From assembly GCF_003710865.1 (NCBI RefSeq), contig NZ_RHHO01000038.1, positions 167,949 to 231,948 on the forward strand: a stretch of 64,000 bases of DNA. Reading direction: 5' to 3'. The notes beneath the pieces were generated by a model, which saw nothing but the letters and a program-made list of their open reading frames with translations, searched no databases and was not told the DNA's origin. The DNA comes from Brevibacillus borstelensis (GTDB lineage Bacteria > Bacillota > Bacilli > Brevibacillales > Brevibacillaceae). The position numbers and the translations under genes are program-made. Below are positions 27,905-37,189 of this stretch, one piece after another (within the stretch, counting starts at the first letter, position 1; each line of letters begins with the position of its first letter).

Positions 27905-27945
27905 GCCGCTCTCTTGTCAAAAGGAGAAGCGGCTTTTGCTTTTTG
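27903..27945 (+). terminator. Terminator of the polA-mutM-coaE-slt cluster
   Basis: AAGCCGCT (27903-27910) pairs with AGCGGCTT (27928-27935), followed by TTGCTTTTT; the stem begins at the slt stop codon. Confidence 0.8.
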
Positions 27946-28026
27946 TCTCAAACGGAGGTTTAGCGAAATCGAGCGCGATCGATTATACTTAGTGTACTTT
28001 TACGAAACTGGGAAAGTAGGTATCGT

Positions 28027-29322
28027 ATGCACAGGATCGGAGTCGTCGGGCCGCAGCCATCTGTGGAACGGATGATTGATATGGGCAAGGCATTTGAGAA
28101 GGACATGCGTTTTTATCCCTATCCCTACGAGAGGTTTCAAGAAACGCGCGAGCTGGTGAAGGCCAACGATCATCAGGTGGATGTATGGCTGTTCTCGGGG
28201 AAGCTGTCGTATATGATCGCCAGACAGGAGCTTGGCAGTGCGGAAAATATGGTGCATGTCCAGCATACGGAAGCGAGTCTCTACAAATGTTTTTTGATGA
28301 TGGCAAAAGAACAGGGAAGATTTCTGGAGCGGGTCAGCATTGACGAGCTGGAAAAGACGCAGCTGGATTATGCGCTGCAGCAGCTGGAGATGGAGCATCG
28401 CGACGTTTACCTGAAAATTTACGACGTAGATACCAATCCGGAGGAGCTGCTCGACTTTCATTTGCAGATGTGGAGAGAAGGCAAAACGGACGGGGCCATC
28501 ACCTGTTTCGAAGGGATTTACAGAGGTCTGAAAGCGGCGGGAGTGCCGGTTTACTGGTTTACCCCGACACGACTGGAGATTTTGCAAACGTTTCGGATCG
28601 TGGCCGAAAAAGTGCGGACCCTGTATTTCAAGGATACGCAGATCGGGGTCGAAATCATCGAGATCGAGCATTTTGACAGGGTCGCGGAGAAAGCGAAAAG
28701 CCCCTATCACCTGCAGCATCTGGAGCTGCGCCTGAAGGAAGCGCTGCTGCATTTGTGCGAAAAGCTCAACGGTTCGCTTTTGGAAAAAGGGAATGGACGC
28801 TACGTTGTGTTCAGCTCCCGGGGAGCGATTGAACGGGAGATTGACATTTTGCGTGAGACGATCAGGCAGTTGTCGCTCGTCTCGGAGTCGATGGTAGCGG
28901 TCGGCGTCGGATTTGGGGAGACGGTGTTTACAGCGGAAGTCAACGCTCGCCGCGCGATTGGGCAGTCAAAGGAAAAAGCCGAGCGGGGAATTGTCATCGT
29001 CCAGGAGGATGGCACCGTGATCGAAGCGGCTGGCCTGGAATCGGAGCTTGCGTATTCATACCGCATGCAGGACCAAGAGTTTCTGGAAAAGCTGAAGAAG
29101 GGAAATATCAGCGTCAGAACGTACAACAAGATCGAGGCATTGATCCGGAGAATGGGGTGGAGCGAGTTTACGACCAAGGATCTCGCACTGCACCTCCATC
29201 TGGACGAGCGGAATGCACGGAGAATTGTCGCATATTTATGCGAAGTGGACCTCGCGGAATGCATAGGCGAAGAATCAGTATCCACACGCGGAAGGCCGAG
29301 CAAAATCTATCGATTGAAATAA
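28027..29322 (+). CDS. Multidomain regulator with a cyclase-like fold and winged-helix C terminus
   Basis: A 431-residue cytosolic protein. Residues 1-190 resemble a PrpR_N-like sensor (IGVVGPQPSVERM at the start, later DGAITCFEGIYRGLKAAGVPVYW). Residues about 240-335 resemble a nucleotidyl-cyclase or GTP-cyclohydrolase-III-like domain (GNGRYVVFSSRGAIE, VAVGVGFGETVFTAEVNARRAI) without a GGDEF motif. Residues 365-431 look like a winged helix (EFTTKDLALHLHLDERNARRIVAYL). It precedes the amino-acid ABC operon and probably controls it. Domain names are my reading of motifs and were not checked by search. Confidence 0.6.
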   Translation: MHRIGVVGPQPSVERMIDMGKAFEKDMRFYPYPYERFQETRELVKANDHQVDVWLFSGKLSYMIARQELGSAENMVHVQHTEASLYKCFLMMAKEQGRFLERVSIDELEKTQLDYALQQLEMEHRDVYLKIYDVDTNPEELLDFHLQMWREGKTDGAITCFEGIYRGLKAAGVPVYWFTPTRLEILQTFRIVAEKVRTLYFKDTQIGVEIIEIEHFDRVAEKAKSPYHLQHLELRLKEALLHLCEKLNGSLLEKGNGRYVVFSSRGAIEREIDILRETIRQLSLVSESMVAVGVGFGETVFTAEVNARRAIGQSKEKAERGIVIVQEDGTVIEAAGLESELAYSYRMQDQEFLEKLKKGNISVRTYNKIEALIRRMGWSEFTTKDLALHLHLDERNARRIVAYLCEVDLAECIGEESVSTRGRPSKIYRLK

Positions 29323-29345
29323 ATGAACAAGCACCTGTCTCTTGT

Positions 29346-29378
29346 ACCGCCCAAATAAAAAGGGCGGTTATTTTTTTT
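29346..29378 (+). terminator. Terminator after the regulator gene
   Basis: ACCGCCC (29346-29352) pairs with GGGCGGT (29362-29368), followed by TATTTTTTTT. Confidence 0.85.
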
Positions 29379-29454
29379 CGTCATATGGAAAAAAATTCGT
29401 ACATGATTTATATTTATTCAGTATTATGTTTTTTTAATCGAGGTGAAAAAAGTG

Positions 29455-29516
29455 TTGAAATACTCAAAGTATTCCTTATAATACTTATATCAGGGTATTT
29501 ACCCTTAAATAACCCT
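29455..29516 (+). promoter_or_regulatory. Promoter and possible operator of the amino-acid ABC operon
   Basis: TTGAAA (29455-29460) and TATAAT (29477-29482) are separated by 16 bases. An imperfect palindrome (29492-29516, AGGGTATTTA against TAAATAACCCT) lies just downstream of the -10, where a repressor such as the preceding regulator could bind. Confidence 0.6.
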
Positions 29517-29552
29517 AAAATTGATCGCTTGATGCCGGAAAGGAATGTTTCT

Positions 29553-30380
29553 ATGAAAAAAGTACTTATCGTTCTGTTGTCTCTGCTTTTGGTCGTACTT
29601 GCCGCCGGGTGTTCTGGGGAAACTGCTGCACCGGGTCAGCAGGTCCCTTCCACCCTTGACCGGGTGAAAGAGAAAAAGAAGCTGGTCATCGGTACCGGTG
29701 TCGCCTATCTGCCGTTTGAAATGAAAGACAAGGATGGGAACTTTGTCGGCTATGACATCGACATGGGGAATGCCATCGGGAAGGCGCTGGGCGTAGAGGT
29801 AGAATTCAAGCAAATGAAATTCAGCGGGTTGATTCCGGCCCTGCAGACAGGTGACATCGATATGGCCATTGCCGCCATGACGATCCGCGGCGACCGCGCG
29901 CTGTCTGTCAGCTTCTCGGACCCTTACTATTCCACCGGACAAATCATCATGGTACCGAAAGCGGACAACGTGACAAAATCCTGGCAGGACCTCGATCAGC
30001 CAGGCAAAAAAATCGCCGTATCGCAAGGCACGACAGGAGCCCTTTTGGCTAAGCAAATTTTCAAGCAAGCCCAGGTCATGGACTTTGAAAACGTCGCTTC
30101 CGCTGCGCTGGCGCTGAATCAGGGACAAGCAGACGGGGTCGTGACAGAAGAAGTGGTGGTTCGCGAATACGAAGCGCAAAAAGACTACAGCGTCAAAGGC
30201 ATCTATGACCTGATCTCTGCGGAAAATCTGGGGATTGCCGTTCAACTGAATGATTTTGCCACCTTGCAATGGCTGAATACATTCCTGGCTGCCTACAAAA
30301 ACAGCCCGGAAGACAAGGCATCCATCGATAAATGGTTTAACTCTAGCGATTGGAGAAGCAATGTGGAGCAGAAGAAATAG
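29553..30380 (+). CDS. Amino-acid ABC transporter substrate-binding lipoprotein
   Basis: A 275-residue solute-binding protein. The signal peptide ends with the lipobox LAAGC, so the protein is lipid-anchored outside the membrane. The polar amino-acid binding fold begins KLVIGTGVAYLPFEMKDKDG and includes GYDIDMGNAIGKALG and DMAIAAMTIRGDRALSVSFSDPYY, typical of family 3 binding proteins for Gln, Arg, His or cystine. A long open frame begins at 29157, but ATG 29553 follows AAAGGA and gives the signal peptide. Neighbouring argH suggests arginine-related substrates, without proof. Confidence 0.92.
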   Translation: MKKVLIVLLSLLLVVLAAGCSGETAAPGQQVPSTLDRVKEKKKLVIGTGVAYLPFEMKDKDGNFVGYDIDMGNAIGKALGVEVEFKQMKFSGLIPALQTGDIDMAIAAMTIRGDRALSVSFSDPYYSTGQIIMVPKADNVTKSWQDLDQPGKKIAVSQGTTGALLAKQIFKQAQVMDFENVASAALALNQGQADGVVTEEVVVREYEAQKDYSVKGIYDLISAENLGIAVQLNDFATLQWLNTFLAAYKNSPEDKASIDKWFNSSDWRSNVEQKK

Positions 30381-30400
30381 GAGCACGGGTTTGTCCTCGC

Positions 30401-30430
30401 CGGGAAGAGCCGATCGTCTGGTTCTTCCCG
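30401..30430 (+). promoter_or_regulatory. Intercistronic hairpin between binding protein and permease genes
   Basis: An 11-base inverted repeat with an 8-base loop (30401-30411 and 30420-30430, one G-T pair) and no strong T run. Such hairpins often raise the level of binding-protein mRNA relative to the membrane components. Confidence 0.55.
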
Positions 30431-30476
30431 CCTCTGTCTTATCAAGAAAAAATGTTGCAAGTGGGAGGGTGAGCAT

Positions 30477-31136
30477 GTGAATTACCAGATGGACTGGAGC
30501 GTCATCACCGATAATTTCGACATTTTCATGGAAGGATTATTGGTTACCTTGAAAATCTCCGCGCTGTCGCTTGCGATCAGCATACCGATCGGGATCATAG
30601 CCGGTTTGTGCCGGATCTCCCGCAATCGTGTCCTCTCGTTTTTGGCGGCAAGCTATGTAGAGGTCATCCGGGGGATTCCGCTGTTGGTGCTGCTTCTGTG
30701 GATTTTCTTTGTTCTCGGCAAATTTATGAAGCTTGGATCGTTTTGGTCGGCGGTTATCGGTCTTGCGGTGTTCTCCGGCGCCTTCGTGGCGGAAATTGTA
30801 CGGGCTGGAATTCAGTCTGTGCCGCGCGGGCAGATGGAAGCGGCCCGGTCTTCGGGGATGAATTACTTTCAGGCGATGAAGCTGATCATTTTGCCGCAGG
30901 CCTTGCGAAAGGTGCTGCCGCCGCTCGCTTCCCAATTCATCATCCTGATCAAAGATTCGTCGCTTGCCTCTGTCATCGCCGTCGTCGATCTCAGTCTGGT
31001 CGGACACAATCTGGTTGCGACGACATTCCGCGTACTGGAGGTATGGACGTTTATCGCCGCGGTGTACTTCGTCATTACATTCAGCCTTTCGCAGATCATT
31101 CGTTACTTTGAGCGGAAGTACCGCGTGCTGGAATAA
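30477..31136 (+). CDS. Polar amino-acid ABC transporter permease
   Basis: A 219-residue HisM/GlnP-type permease with about five hydrophobic helices. The EAA loop that contacts the ATPase reads MEAARSSGMNYFQAMKLIILPQALRKVLPPL, and the N-terminal GLLVTLKISALSLAISIPIGI segment is typical of the family. The start is GTG 30477 after GGGAGGGTGAGCAT. It lies between the binding protein and the ATPase gene in one operon. Confidence 0.93.
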   Translation: MNYQMDWSVITDNFDIFMEGLLVTLKISALSLAISIPIGIIAGLCRISRNRVLSFLAASYVEVIRGIPLLVLLLWIFFVLGKFMKLGSFWSAVIGLAVFSGAFVAEIVRAGIQSVPRGQMEAARSSGMNYFQAMKLIILPQALRKVLPPLASQFIILIKDSSLASVIAVVDLSLVGHNLVATTFRVLEVWTFIAAVYFVITFSLSQIIRYFERKYRVLE

Positions 31137-31165
31137 CTTTTGACAAGGAGAAGGAGGACTGCTTC

Positions 31166-31894
31166 ATGATTTCCATCCGGAACGTCTCCAAAAGCTACGG
31201 GCAGGTAAAGGTCCTGCACGATATTGATCTGGAGATTCCGCAGTCGCAGGTGTTTGCCCTGATCGGACCGAGCGGAGCGGGGAAAAGTACGCTGATCCGC
31301 ACGATCAATGCCCTGGAGGATATCCAGGAAGGGGAAATTTTGATCGACGGCGTCTCTGTCCATGACAAAAAAACGGATATCAACAAGCTTCGGGCCAACA
31401 TCGGATTCGTCTTTCAGTCGTTCAACCTGTATCCGCATTTGACAGCTCTCGAGAATGTCACGATCGCTCCGGTCAATGTGAAAAACGCCAATAAAAAGGA
31501 AGCGGAAGAAAAAGGAAAAGAACTGCTGGCTTCTCTCGGGCTGGGGGACAAATTCGCCTCCTATCCGGGTCAGTTATCCGGTGGACAGCAGCAGCGCGTG
31601 GCGATTGCCAGAGCGCTGGCGATGGACCCGAAGGTCATGCTGTTCGACGAGCCCACATCGGCGCTCGATCCGGAAATGGTCAAGGAAGTGCTGGATGCCA
31701 TCCGCAAGCTGGCAGCGACGGGTATGACGATGGCCGTCGTGACCCACGAGATGGGCTTTGCCAAGGAAATATGCAATCAAATCGTCTTTATGGCGGAAGG
31801 AAAGATTGTTGAAGTGGCGGAGCCAAAGGAATTTTTCAGCAACCCGAAAACGGACCGGGCGCAAGACTTCCTGGCGAAGGTGCTCAACCACTGA
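31166..31894 (+). CDS. Polar amino-acid ABC transporter ATPase
   Basis: A 242-residue GlnQ/ArtP-type ATPase. Walker A is GPSGAGKST near residue 34, the Q-loop FQSFNLYPH, the ABC signature [15 protein letters not shown], Walker [15 protein letters not shown] and the switch His in [11 protein letters not shown]. It powers the importer made with the two preceding genes. ATG 31166 follows AAGGAGAAGGAGG. argH starts 28 bases after its stop, probably in the same transcript. Confidence 0.95.
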   Translation: MISIRNVSKSYGQVKVLHDIDLEIPQSQVFALIGPSGAGKSTLIRTINALEDIQEGEILIDGVSVHDKKTDINKLRANIGFVFQSFNLYPHLTALENVTIAPVNVKNANKKEAEEKGKELLASLGLGDKFASYPGQLSGGQQQRVAIARALAMDPKVMLFDEPTSALDPEMVKEVLDAIRKLAATGMTMAVVTHEMGFAKEICNQIVFMAEGKIVEVAEPKEFFSNPKTDRAQDFLAKVLNH

Positions 31895-31922
31895 TCGATT
31901 GAACCAAAAGGAGAGAAGCAGG

Positions 31923-33341
31923 ATGAAACTATGGGGCGGACGTTTTACCAAGCCGACGGACAAGCTGGTCGAGGAATTTACCGCTTCGATCGGCTTTGAC
32001 CAAAAGATGGCGGCAGATGATATCCGTGGCTCGCTGGCCCATGTCAAGATGCTGGGCGCTTGCGGCATTATACCGCAGGAGGACGCTGACACGATCTCTG
32101 AAGGGCTGCGGGGCATTCTCCAGGATGTCCGGGAAGGACGGTTTGTGTTCTCCGTCGAAAACGAAGACGTCCACATGAACATTGAAAAAAAACTGATCGA
32201 ACGGATTGGTCCCGTGGGCGGCAAGCTGCATACCGGCCGATCCAGGAACGACCAGGTGGCGACAGATATTCACCTCTATCTGCGCCGTGAAACGAAACAG
32301 ATCATCGCGCTGGTGACAGAGCTGCTGCAAGCCTTGACGGATTCAGCGAGGGAGCATCAGGACGTGATTATTCCCGGCTACACTCATCTGCAGCGGGCCC
32401 AGCCAGTGCTCCTGGCCCATCACCTGCTCGCGTATTTTGGCATGTTTGCCCGCGATGCGGAAAGGCTGCAGGATGCGCTCAAACGGATTGACATCCTGCC
32501 GCTGGGAGCCGGGGCATTGGCCGGCACGACGTTTCCGATCGACCGGGAGCTCGTCGCCAAAGAACTGGGCTTTGCACGCATGTACGACAACTCGATGGAT
32601 GCCGTGAGCGACAGGGATTTCGTCCTGGAATTCCTCGGAGCTTCCTCCATTTTGATGATGCACCTGTCCCGCTTCTGCGAAGAGATGGTGCTCTGGTCGT
32701 CCACCGAATTCGGCTTCGTCGAGCTGGACGACGCGTACTGCACAGGCTCCTCGATCATGCCGCAGAAGAAAAATCCCGATGTGGCCGAGCTCTTGCGCGG
32801 AAAAACCGGCAGAGTGTACGGCAATCTGTTCGGCCTTTTGACCGTGCTCAAAGGATTGCCGCTCACCTACAACAAGGATCTGCAGGAAGACAAGGAAGGC
32901 ATGTTTGACACCGTAGAGACGGTAAAAGGAGCACTGGCCCTGTTCGCGGGGATGGTCCGCACGATGGAAGTCCGCCGGGAGCGGCTCGCGCAGGCAGTCA
33001 AGGAGGATTTCTCCAACGCGACAGACCTCGCAGACTACCTGGTGCGAAAAGGCATGCCGTTCCGCCAGGCGCACGAGGTGATCGGAAAGCTGGTCTTGTA
33101 TTGCATCACCCAGGGCAAATTCCTCGCCGACCTCACACTGGAGGAGTACCAGGAGCACAGCCCGCATTTTGAGCAGGACGTGTATGCAGCCATCGACGTG
33201 AGGACAGTGGTCGACGCCCGTGACGTCTTCGGCGGCACCGGCAGCAAGCGCGTGCAAGCGGCCATCGAGCGTGCCGACAAAGCCATCTCCGGGCTAAAGG
33301 ACTGGGTGGACGAGGCCATGAAAGTCGAGCCGCTGGACTAA
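31923..33341 (+). CDS. argH: Argininosuccinate lyase
   Basis: Splits argininosuccinate into arginine and fumarate, the last step of arginine synthesis. The 472-residue protein has [19 protein letters not shown] at its start, [13 protein letters not shown], the catalytic-loop signature [20 protein letters not shown] and the fumarase-superfamily fold throughout. An in-frame ATG at 31758 lies inside the ATPase gene; ATG 31923 follows GGAGAGAAGC. argG is not adjacent, which is unusual, and the placement after an amino-acid importer suggests coordinated uptake and synthesis. Confidence 0.96.
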   Translation: MKLWGGRFTKPTDKLVEEFTASIGFDQKMAADDIRGSLAHVKMLGACGIIPQEDADTISEGLRGILQDVREGRFVFSVENEDVHMNIEKKLIERIGPVGGKLHTGRSRNDQVATDIHLYLRRETKQIIALVTELLQALTDSAREHQDVIIPGYTHLQRAQPVLLAHHLLAYFGMFARDAERLQDALKRIDILPLGAGALAGTTFPIDRELVAKELGFARMYDNSMDAVSDRDFVLEFLGASSILMMHLSRFCEEMVLWSSTEFGFVELDDAYCTGSSIMPQKKNPDVAELLRGKTGRVYGNLFGLLTVLKGLPLTYNKDLQEDKEGMFDTVETVKGALALFAGMVRTMEVRRERLAQAVKEDFSNATDLADYLVRKGMPFRQAHEVIGKLVLYCITQGKFLADLTLEEYQEHSPHFEQDVYAAIDVRTVVDARDVFGGTGSKRVQAAIERADKAISGLKDWVDEAMKVEPLD

Positions 33342-33380
33342 GCGGCGAAGAATTTTGAAACAATGAAAAAGAACAATGCA

Positions 33381-33417
33381 AAACACGGGTCGCCTACACA
33401 GGGGCCCGTGTTTTTTT
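33381..33417 (+). terminator. Terminator after argH
   Basis: AAACACGGG (33381-33389) pairs with CCCGTGTTT (33405-33413), within a T7 run. Confidence 0.85.
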
Positions 33418-33615
33418 ATAAGCGATAACTTTTAACTTTTAATTTTAAGCACTCGACTGAATAAAATACGAGAGCTCAAGCGGTCAGGATTGCTGGCCAA
33501 GCGGCTTTCTTGCTTGCTGACAGTATTCACTGTCAGGAAATCTCCTGCAGAGCAATGCTATCCGGCAAACTCACGATTGCCGCCTACTATAGTTCACGTT
33601 ATAAACTGCTTCTGT

Positions 33616-34056
33616 TTAGGACAAACCTTCTCCCCGCTTCATTCTTTGAGAAATGGGGTGATCATCATTTAGTTCCAGCAAATCCCACAGGTTCCCGTAC
33701 AGATCCTTAAATACCGCAACCATTCCATATGGTTGCTCTTTGGGTTCTCTCACAAATTCGATACCTCTGGAAACCATTTCATGATAATCTCTCCAAAAAT
33801 CATCTGTATGCAAGAAGAGAAAAACTCTGCCGCCTGTCTGATTTCCGACAAAGGGCTCTTGTTCAGGCTTGGATGCCCTTGCAAGCAACAACGTCGTGCC
33901 AGCCGAACCGGGGGGAGATACTACGACCCACCGCTTATCTTGCTCTGGTTGGTAGATGTCCTCTACTAATGTGAAATTCAGCTTTTTCGTATAAAACTCG
34001 ATTGCCTCATCATAATCTTTCACAACGAGAGCGATGTGTACGATTGACTGTACCAT
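33616..34056 (-). CDS. VOC family (glyoxalase/bleomycin-resistance fold) protein
   Basis: A 146-residue protein with two beta-alpha-beta-beta-beta modules. The first begins VHIALVVKDYDEAIEFYTKKLNF with a probable metal-ligand His, and the second includes FLHTDDFWRDYHEMVSRGIEF ending in VAVFKDLYGNLWDLLE, which has the terminal Glu ligand. VOC proteins include glyoxalases, dioxygenases and antibiotic-binding proteins; the specific activity cannot be told. A longer frame starts at 34092, but ATG 34056 follows GGAGGCG. It stands alone, opposite argH and gapB. Confidence 0.85.
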   Translation of the reverse strand: MVQSIVHIALVVKDYDEAIEFYTKKLNFTLVEDIYQPEQDKRWVVVSPPGSAGTTLLLARASKPEQEPFVGNQTGGRVFLFLHTDDFWRDYHEMVSRGIEFVREPKEQPYGMVAVFKDLYGNLWDLLELNDDHPISQRMKRGEGLS

Positions 34057-34092
34057 GTTTGGAACGCCTCCAATTATTTTGACTTGCTTCAA

Positions 34093-34359
34093 TCACACTT
34101 GCGAGCACATCCAAATGAATATGTTGAAGTATCTATGAAAGTAATTATCACATATCATTTCCTATCCAACACCTGATCTTCCAATAAACAATAGTAGATT
34201 CTTTTTTTTTTGACTTTATCTTCTGCAATCGTGGAATCAACCGATAAGCGTCCCCAAACATAGCTGCCGTTGGCGAATCACCGCCAGCCAAATCCAGTTA
34301 TTTGAGCAAACAGCAAACCACCATGATTCGCTCTCAAAAAAAGACGGCCAAAGAAAAAA
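34093..34359. other. Intergenic stretch without recognisable feature
   Basis: First part of a 750-base gap between the VOC gene and gapB. It is AT-rich with a T10 run at 34203-34212. I see no gene, terminator or repeat here apart from the element that starts at 34360. Confidence 0.5.
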
Positions 34360-34571
34360 GCTGTAGAGATGAAAAAGGGAGAAAACAGCGAAGGTCTTTG
34401 GGACACGACCCAGGCCTGCTTCCAAAAGCGAAACACGTTTTTAGCGTCCAACCTCTGAGTTGCCTCCTGAATATACTGCTTTTGGACGCGGGCCGGACAG
34501 AGTAGCTTCCATGCAGTGTCCCACCGAACCTTGTGCCGTTTTCTCCCTTTTTCATCTCTTCCACTCAAGCC
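34360..34571 (+). repeat. Long-hairpin dispersed element, copy 2
   Basis: Second copy of the element at 6200-6431, in the same orientation. Outer arms 34366-34386 and 34538-34558 pair perfectly over 21 bases, GGGACAC (34400-34406) pairs with 34516-34522, and GCGTCCAA (34444-34451) with 34482-34489. The middle stem of copy 1 is much less complete here. The outer arms differ from copy 1 at several positions, and each change is matched on the other arm, so base pairing is conserved rather than sequence. It lies upstream of gapB. Confidence 0.8.
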
Positions 34572-34730
34572 CCTCAATGAGTTTTTATAGGCCTCTCCAA
34601 ATAGCCAAAAGCAGGCAAAAATCAGGCCGAAGAGAGGCCCGAAACCAGGGAACGTCAGGACAAATCAGCGGAAATTCAGGACAATCGCATCAGGCAAATC
34701 GTCCAAATATTTATTTTTCAGTAAAACACA

Positions 34731-34758
34731 TTGATAATTGTGTCATACTTATTATAAT
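34731..34758 (+). promoter_or_regulatory. gapB promoter with CcpN-like site
   Basis: TTGATA (34731-34736) and TATAAT (34753-34758) are 16 bases apart. Between them TGTGTCATACT (34739-34749) matches the TRTGHYATAYW consensus that I recall for the gluconeogenesis repressor CcpN of B. subtilis, which controls gapB and pckA. Confidence 0.6.
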
Positions 34759-34805
34759 AAGAGTAACGGATAAGTGTAACTCAATAAGGGAAGGGGTTTC
34801 TAAAT

Positions 34806-35852
34806 ATGACTATCAAAATAGGTATTAATGGTTTCGGCCGAATTGGGCGCATGGTATTTCGCCGCGCCGTTCAGGACCCCAACATCGAAATCGTCGCTAT
34901 CAACGCAAGCTATCCGCCCGAAACACTCGCACACCTGTTGAAATACGACACCATTCATGGACGGTTTAACCATAAAGTGGAAGTACAAGACAACAAAATC
35001 ATCGTAGACGGAAAACCGACCGTTGTCCTTTCTGACCGCGATCCGCTCAAGCTGCCTTGGGGAGAGCTCGGCGTGGAAATCGTGGTGGAAGCAACCGGAA
35101 AGTTCAAGGACCGCGAAGGGGCAGGCAAGCATCTTGCGAGCGGTGCGAAAAAAGTAGTGATCACAGCTCCCGCCAAAGAAGAAGACGCAACCATCGTTAT
35201 GGGGGTCAACCACGATATTTACGATCATGAGAAGCACCACATCGTCTCCAACGCATCCTGCACGACCAACTGTCTGGCACCGGTTGCCAAGGTGCTGCAT
35301 GAGGCATTTGGCATCGAGCAGGGCCTGATGACGACTGTTCACTCCATCACCAACGACCAGGTAAACATCGACAATCCGCATAAAGACCTGCGCAGGGCTC
35401 GTGCAGCTGGCGAATCGATCATTCCTACAACGACTGGTGCAGCTCGTGCCGTAGGAAAAGTATTGCCAGAATTGAACGGCAAGCTGAACGGTTTTGCATT
35501 GCGCGTACCGACGCCAAACGTTTCCGTGGTCGATCTGGTGATCAATACCAAAAAGCAAGTTACTGTAGAGGAAGTAAACCGCGTGTTGCGTGAAGCGGCG
35601 GACGGCAGCATGAAGGGGTACATCGAATTTTGCGATGAGCCGCTCGTGTCCAGCGACTTCAACGGCAATGACCATTCCTCTATTATCGACGGTCTTTCCA
35701 CTCTCGTAATGGGCACCAACCAAGTCAAAGTAATCGCCTGGTATGACAATGAGTGGGGCTACTCCTGCCGTGTAGTCGATTTGGTTCGCCACGTCTCCGA
35801 AGACCACAATCAGGCTCGCCAAGAGGCGAAGGCAGCAGTCGCAGCGAAGTAA
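34806..35852 (+). CDS. gapB: Gluconeogenic glyceraldehyde-3-phosphate dehydrogenase
   Basis: A 348-residue GAPDH with the Rossmann start KIGINGFGRIGRMVFRRA and the catalytic Cys in SNASCTTNCLAP. The block INASYPPETLAHLLKYDTIHG replaces the Asp-containing NAD-specific loop of glycolytic GapA, and the overall sequence resembles B. subtilis GapB, which prefers NADP and runs in the gluconeogenic direction. The nearby nrdR-dnaB-dnaI order also matches B. subtilis gapB. speD, normally next, is missing. ATG 34806 follows AAGGGG. Confidence 0.92.
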   Translation: MTIKIGINGFGRIGRMVFRRAVQDPNIEIVAINASYPPETLAHLLKYDTIHGRFNHKVEVQDNKIIVDGKPTVVLSDRDPLKLPWGELGVEIVVEATGKFKDREGAGKHLASGAKKVVITAPAKEEDATIVMGVNHDIYDHEKHHIVSNASCTTNCLAPVAKVLHEAFGIEQGLMTTVHSITNDQVNIDNPHKDLRRARAAGESIIPTTTGAARAVGKVLPELNGKLNGFALRVPTPNVSVVDLVINTKKQVTVEEVNRVLREAADGSMKGYIEFCDEPLVSSDFNGNDHSSIIDGLSTLVMGTNQVKVIAWYDNEWGYSCRVVDLVRHVSEDHNQARQEAKAAVAAK

Positions 35853-35913
35853 TGCAGAAGCTTAGAGAATGGAAACACAGAATCAATGAGCGGAATGAAA
35901 CAATAAATTGCGA

Positions 35914-35940
35914 AAACCCCCAACTGCTTGGGGGTTTTTT
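35914..35940 (+). terminator. Terminator after gapB
   Basis: AACCCCCAA and TTGGGGGTT form a stem with a CTGC loop, followed by T6. Confidence 0.9.
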
Positions 35941-36058
35941 GTGTACCATACTTACGCTCCCGTTACAAAAGCCACGCACAAAAAAGACGCAGATACAATT
36001 TCTGCGTCCTGTCTTCGAAATCACAACTCCTGGCAGAGGGAATTCCCAAGTAATGGAA

Positions 36059-37189
36059 TTACGTCGTCTTGCTCTCCGACAATCCTCCGAGGGAGAAGAG
36101 CTGATCGTCCTCAAATCCGACGATAAACAGCTTGATATTCGTCTTCAGATCCAGATCATAGCTTGCCCGCACGTCATTACCGCGCCCGTCCTTCAGGATT
36201 CGGACGGTCGGACGATGGCAGTACTCCGGATCGACGCGGCAGACGACGCCTACCTCGCCCGTGTTGAGCACCACGCTGCTTCCGATCGGAAAAATCGCGA
36301 TGTGGCTGCGGAAGGCATTGATCAGCCGATGTTCAAACAAATGGCCGCCTGAGCCGAGGAGATATTCGAGAGCATCCTGCGGCATGTAGCGCTTGCGCCA
36401 TGGACGCGGAGAAGTAAGCGAGTCGTAAATATCGCAAATGCCAACAATTTGTGCATATTCGTGAATATTCTTACCCTTTAGGCCCTGTGGATATCCGCTG
36501 CCGTCCAGCCGTTCGTGGTGCTGCAGGCAGACGTGCGCAGAGAGAAGTGAAATATCGTGCTGTTTGCGCAATATATTGAATCCCAGAATGCAGTGCTGTT
36601 TGGCAGCTTCCATTTCTTCCTGATTCCAGCGCTCGGTCTTTTTCAGCATCTCGGCGGGCAATTCCACCTTGCCAATATCGTGCAGCATTGCCCCAATCCC
36701 GAGCTCCATCAACTGGTTGCGATTGTAGCCAAGCGACATTCCCACGGCGGTAGACAGCACCGCGACATTGACGGAATGATGGTACAGAGATGGGGAGTGA
36801 GTAGATATATTGGCCAGATGCATGACGATTTGTCTGTTTTGCATCAGGTCGTCCAAGATGGAGCCGAATGCTTGTTGAAAGTGCAGCCCCATTTCCTTGA
36901 GCGAAATTTTGCGGGCCAATTTATTGGAATTGGTGATCTGTTTGACGGTTTTCTCAATGGTTTCGACAGCAACCTGACGGGTCTCCGGACGAATGACATC
37001 CTCCACCACAATATCGGCCGTGCGCGGATCGTCTATGTACAGAGAGTCAATACCGGATCGCTGCAATCCCTGGATCAGGCGATCGGTAAGCGTCATTCCA
37101 ACGCCGAGCAAAACCTTGCCGTCTTCCGTAAAGATCGTGCGTCCCACTTTCATCCCGGGTTGCACATGTCTGATTGAAACTAATCTCAT
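36059..37189 (-). CDS. HD-GYP domain phosphohydrolase
   Basis: A 376-residue cytosolic protein. The HD-GYP domain (about 130-310) has the metal-binding HD pair in GAMLHDIGKVELP, the HHERLDGSGYPQGLKG segment with the GYP triplet, and AQIVGICDIYDSLTSPRPWR. HD-GYP proteins degrade cyclic-di-GMP and related dinucleotides. The N-terminal 120 residues resemble a DUF3391-like leader, and the C-terminal 70 form a PilZ-like or small beta domain. ATG 37189 follows GGAGGG; an upstream in-frame ATG at 37213 is less well placed. It replaces speD in the gapB-nrdR interval and is convergent with gapB. Confidence 0.88.
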   Translation of the reverse strand: MRLVSIRHVQPGMKVGRTIFTEDGKVLLGVGMTLTDRLIQGLQRSGIDSLYIDDPRTADIVVEDVIRPETRQVAVETIEKTVKQITNSNKLARKISLKEMGLHFQQAFGSILDDLMQNRQIVMHLANISTHSPSLYHHSVNVAVLSTAVGMSLGYNRNQLMELGIGAMLHDIGKVELPAEMLKKTERWNQEEMEAAKQHCILGFNILRKQHDISLLSAHVCLQHHERLDGSGYPQGLKGKNIHEYAQIVGICDIYDSLTSPRPWRKRYMPQDALEYLLGSGGHLFEHRLINAFRSHIAIFPIGSSVVLNTGEVGVVCRVDPEYCHRPTVRILKDGRGNDVRASYDLDLKTNIKLFIVGFEDDQLFSLGGLSESKTT

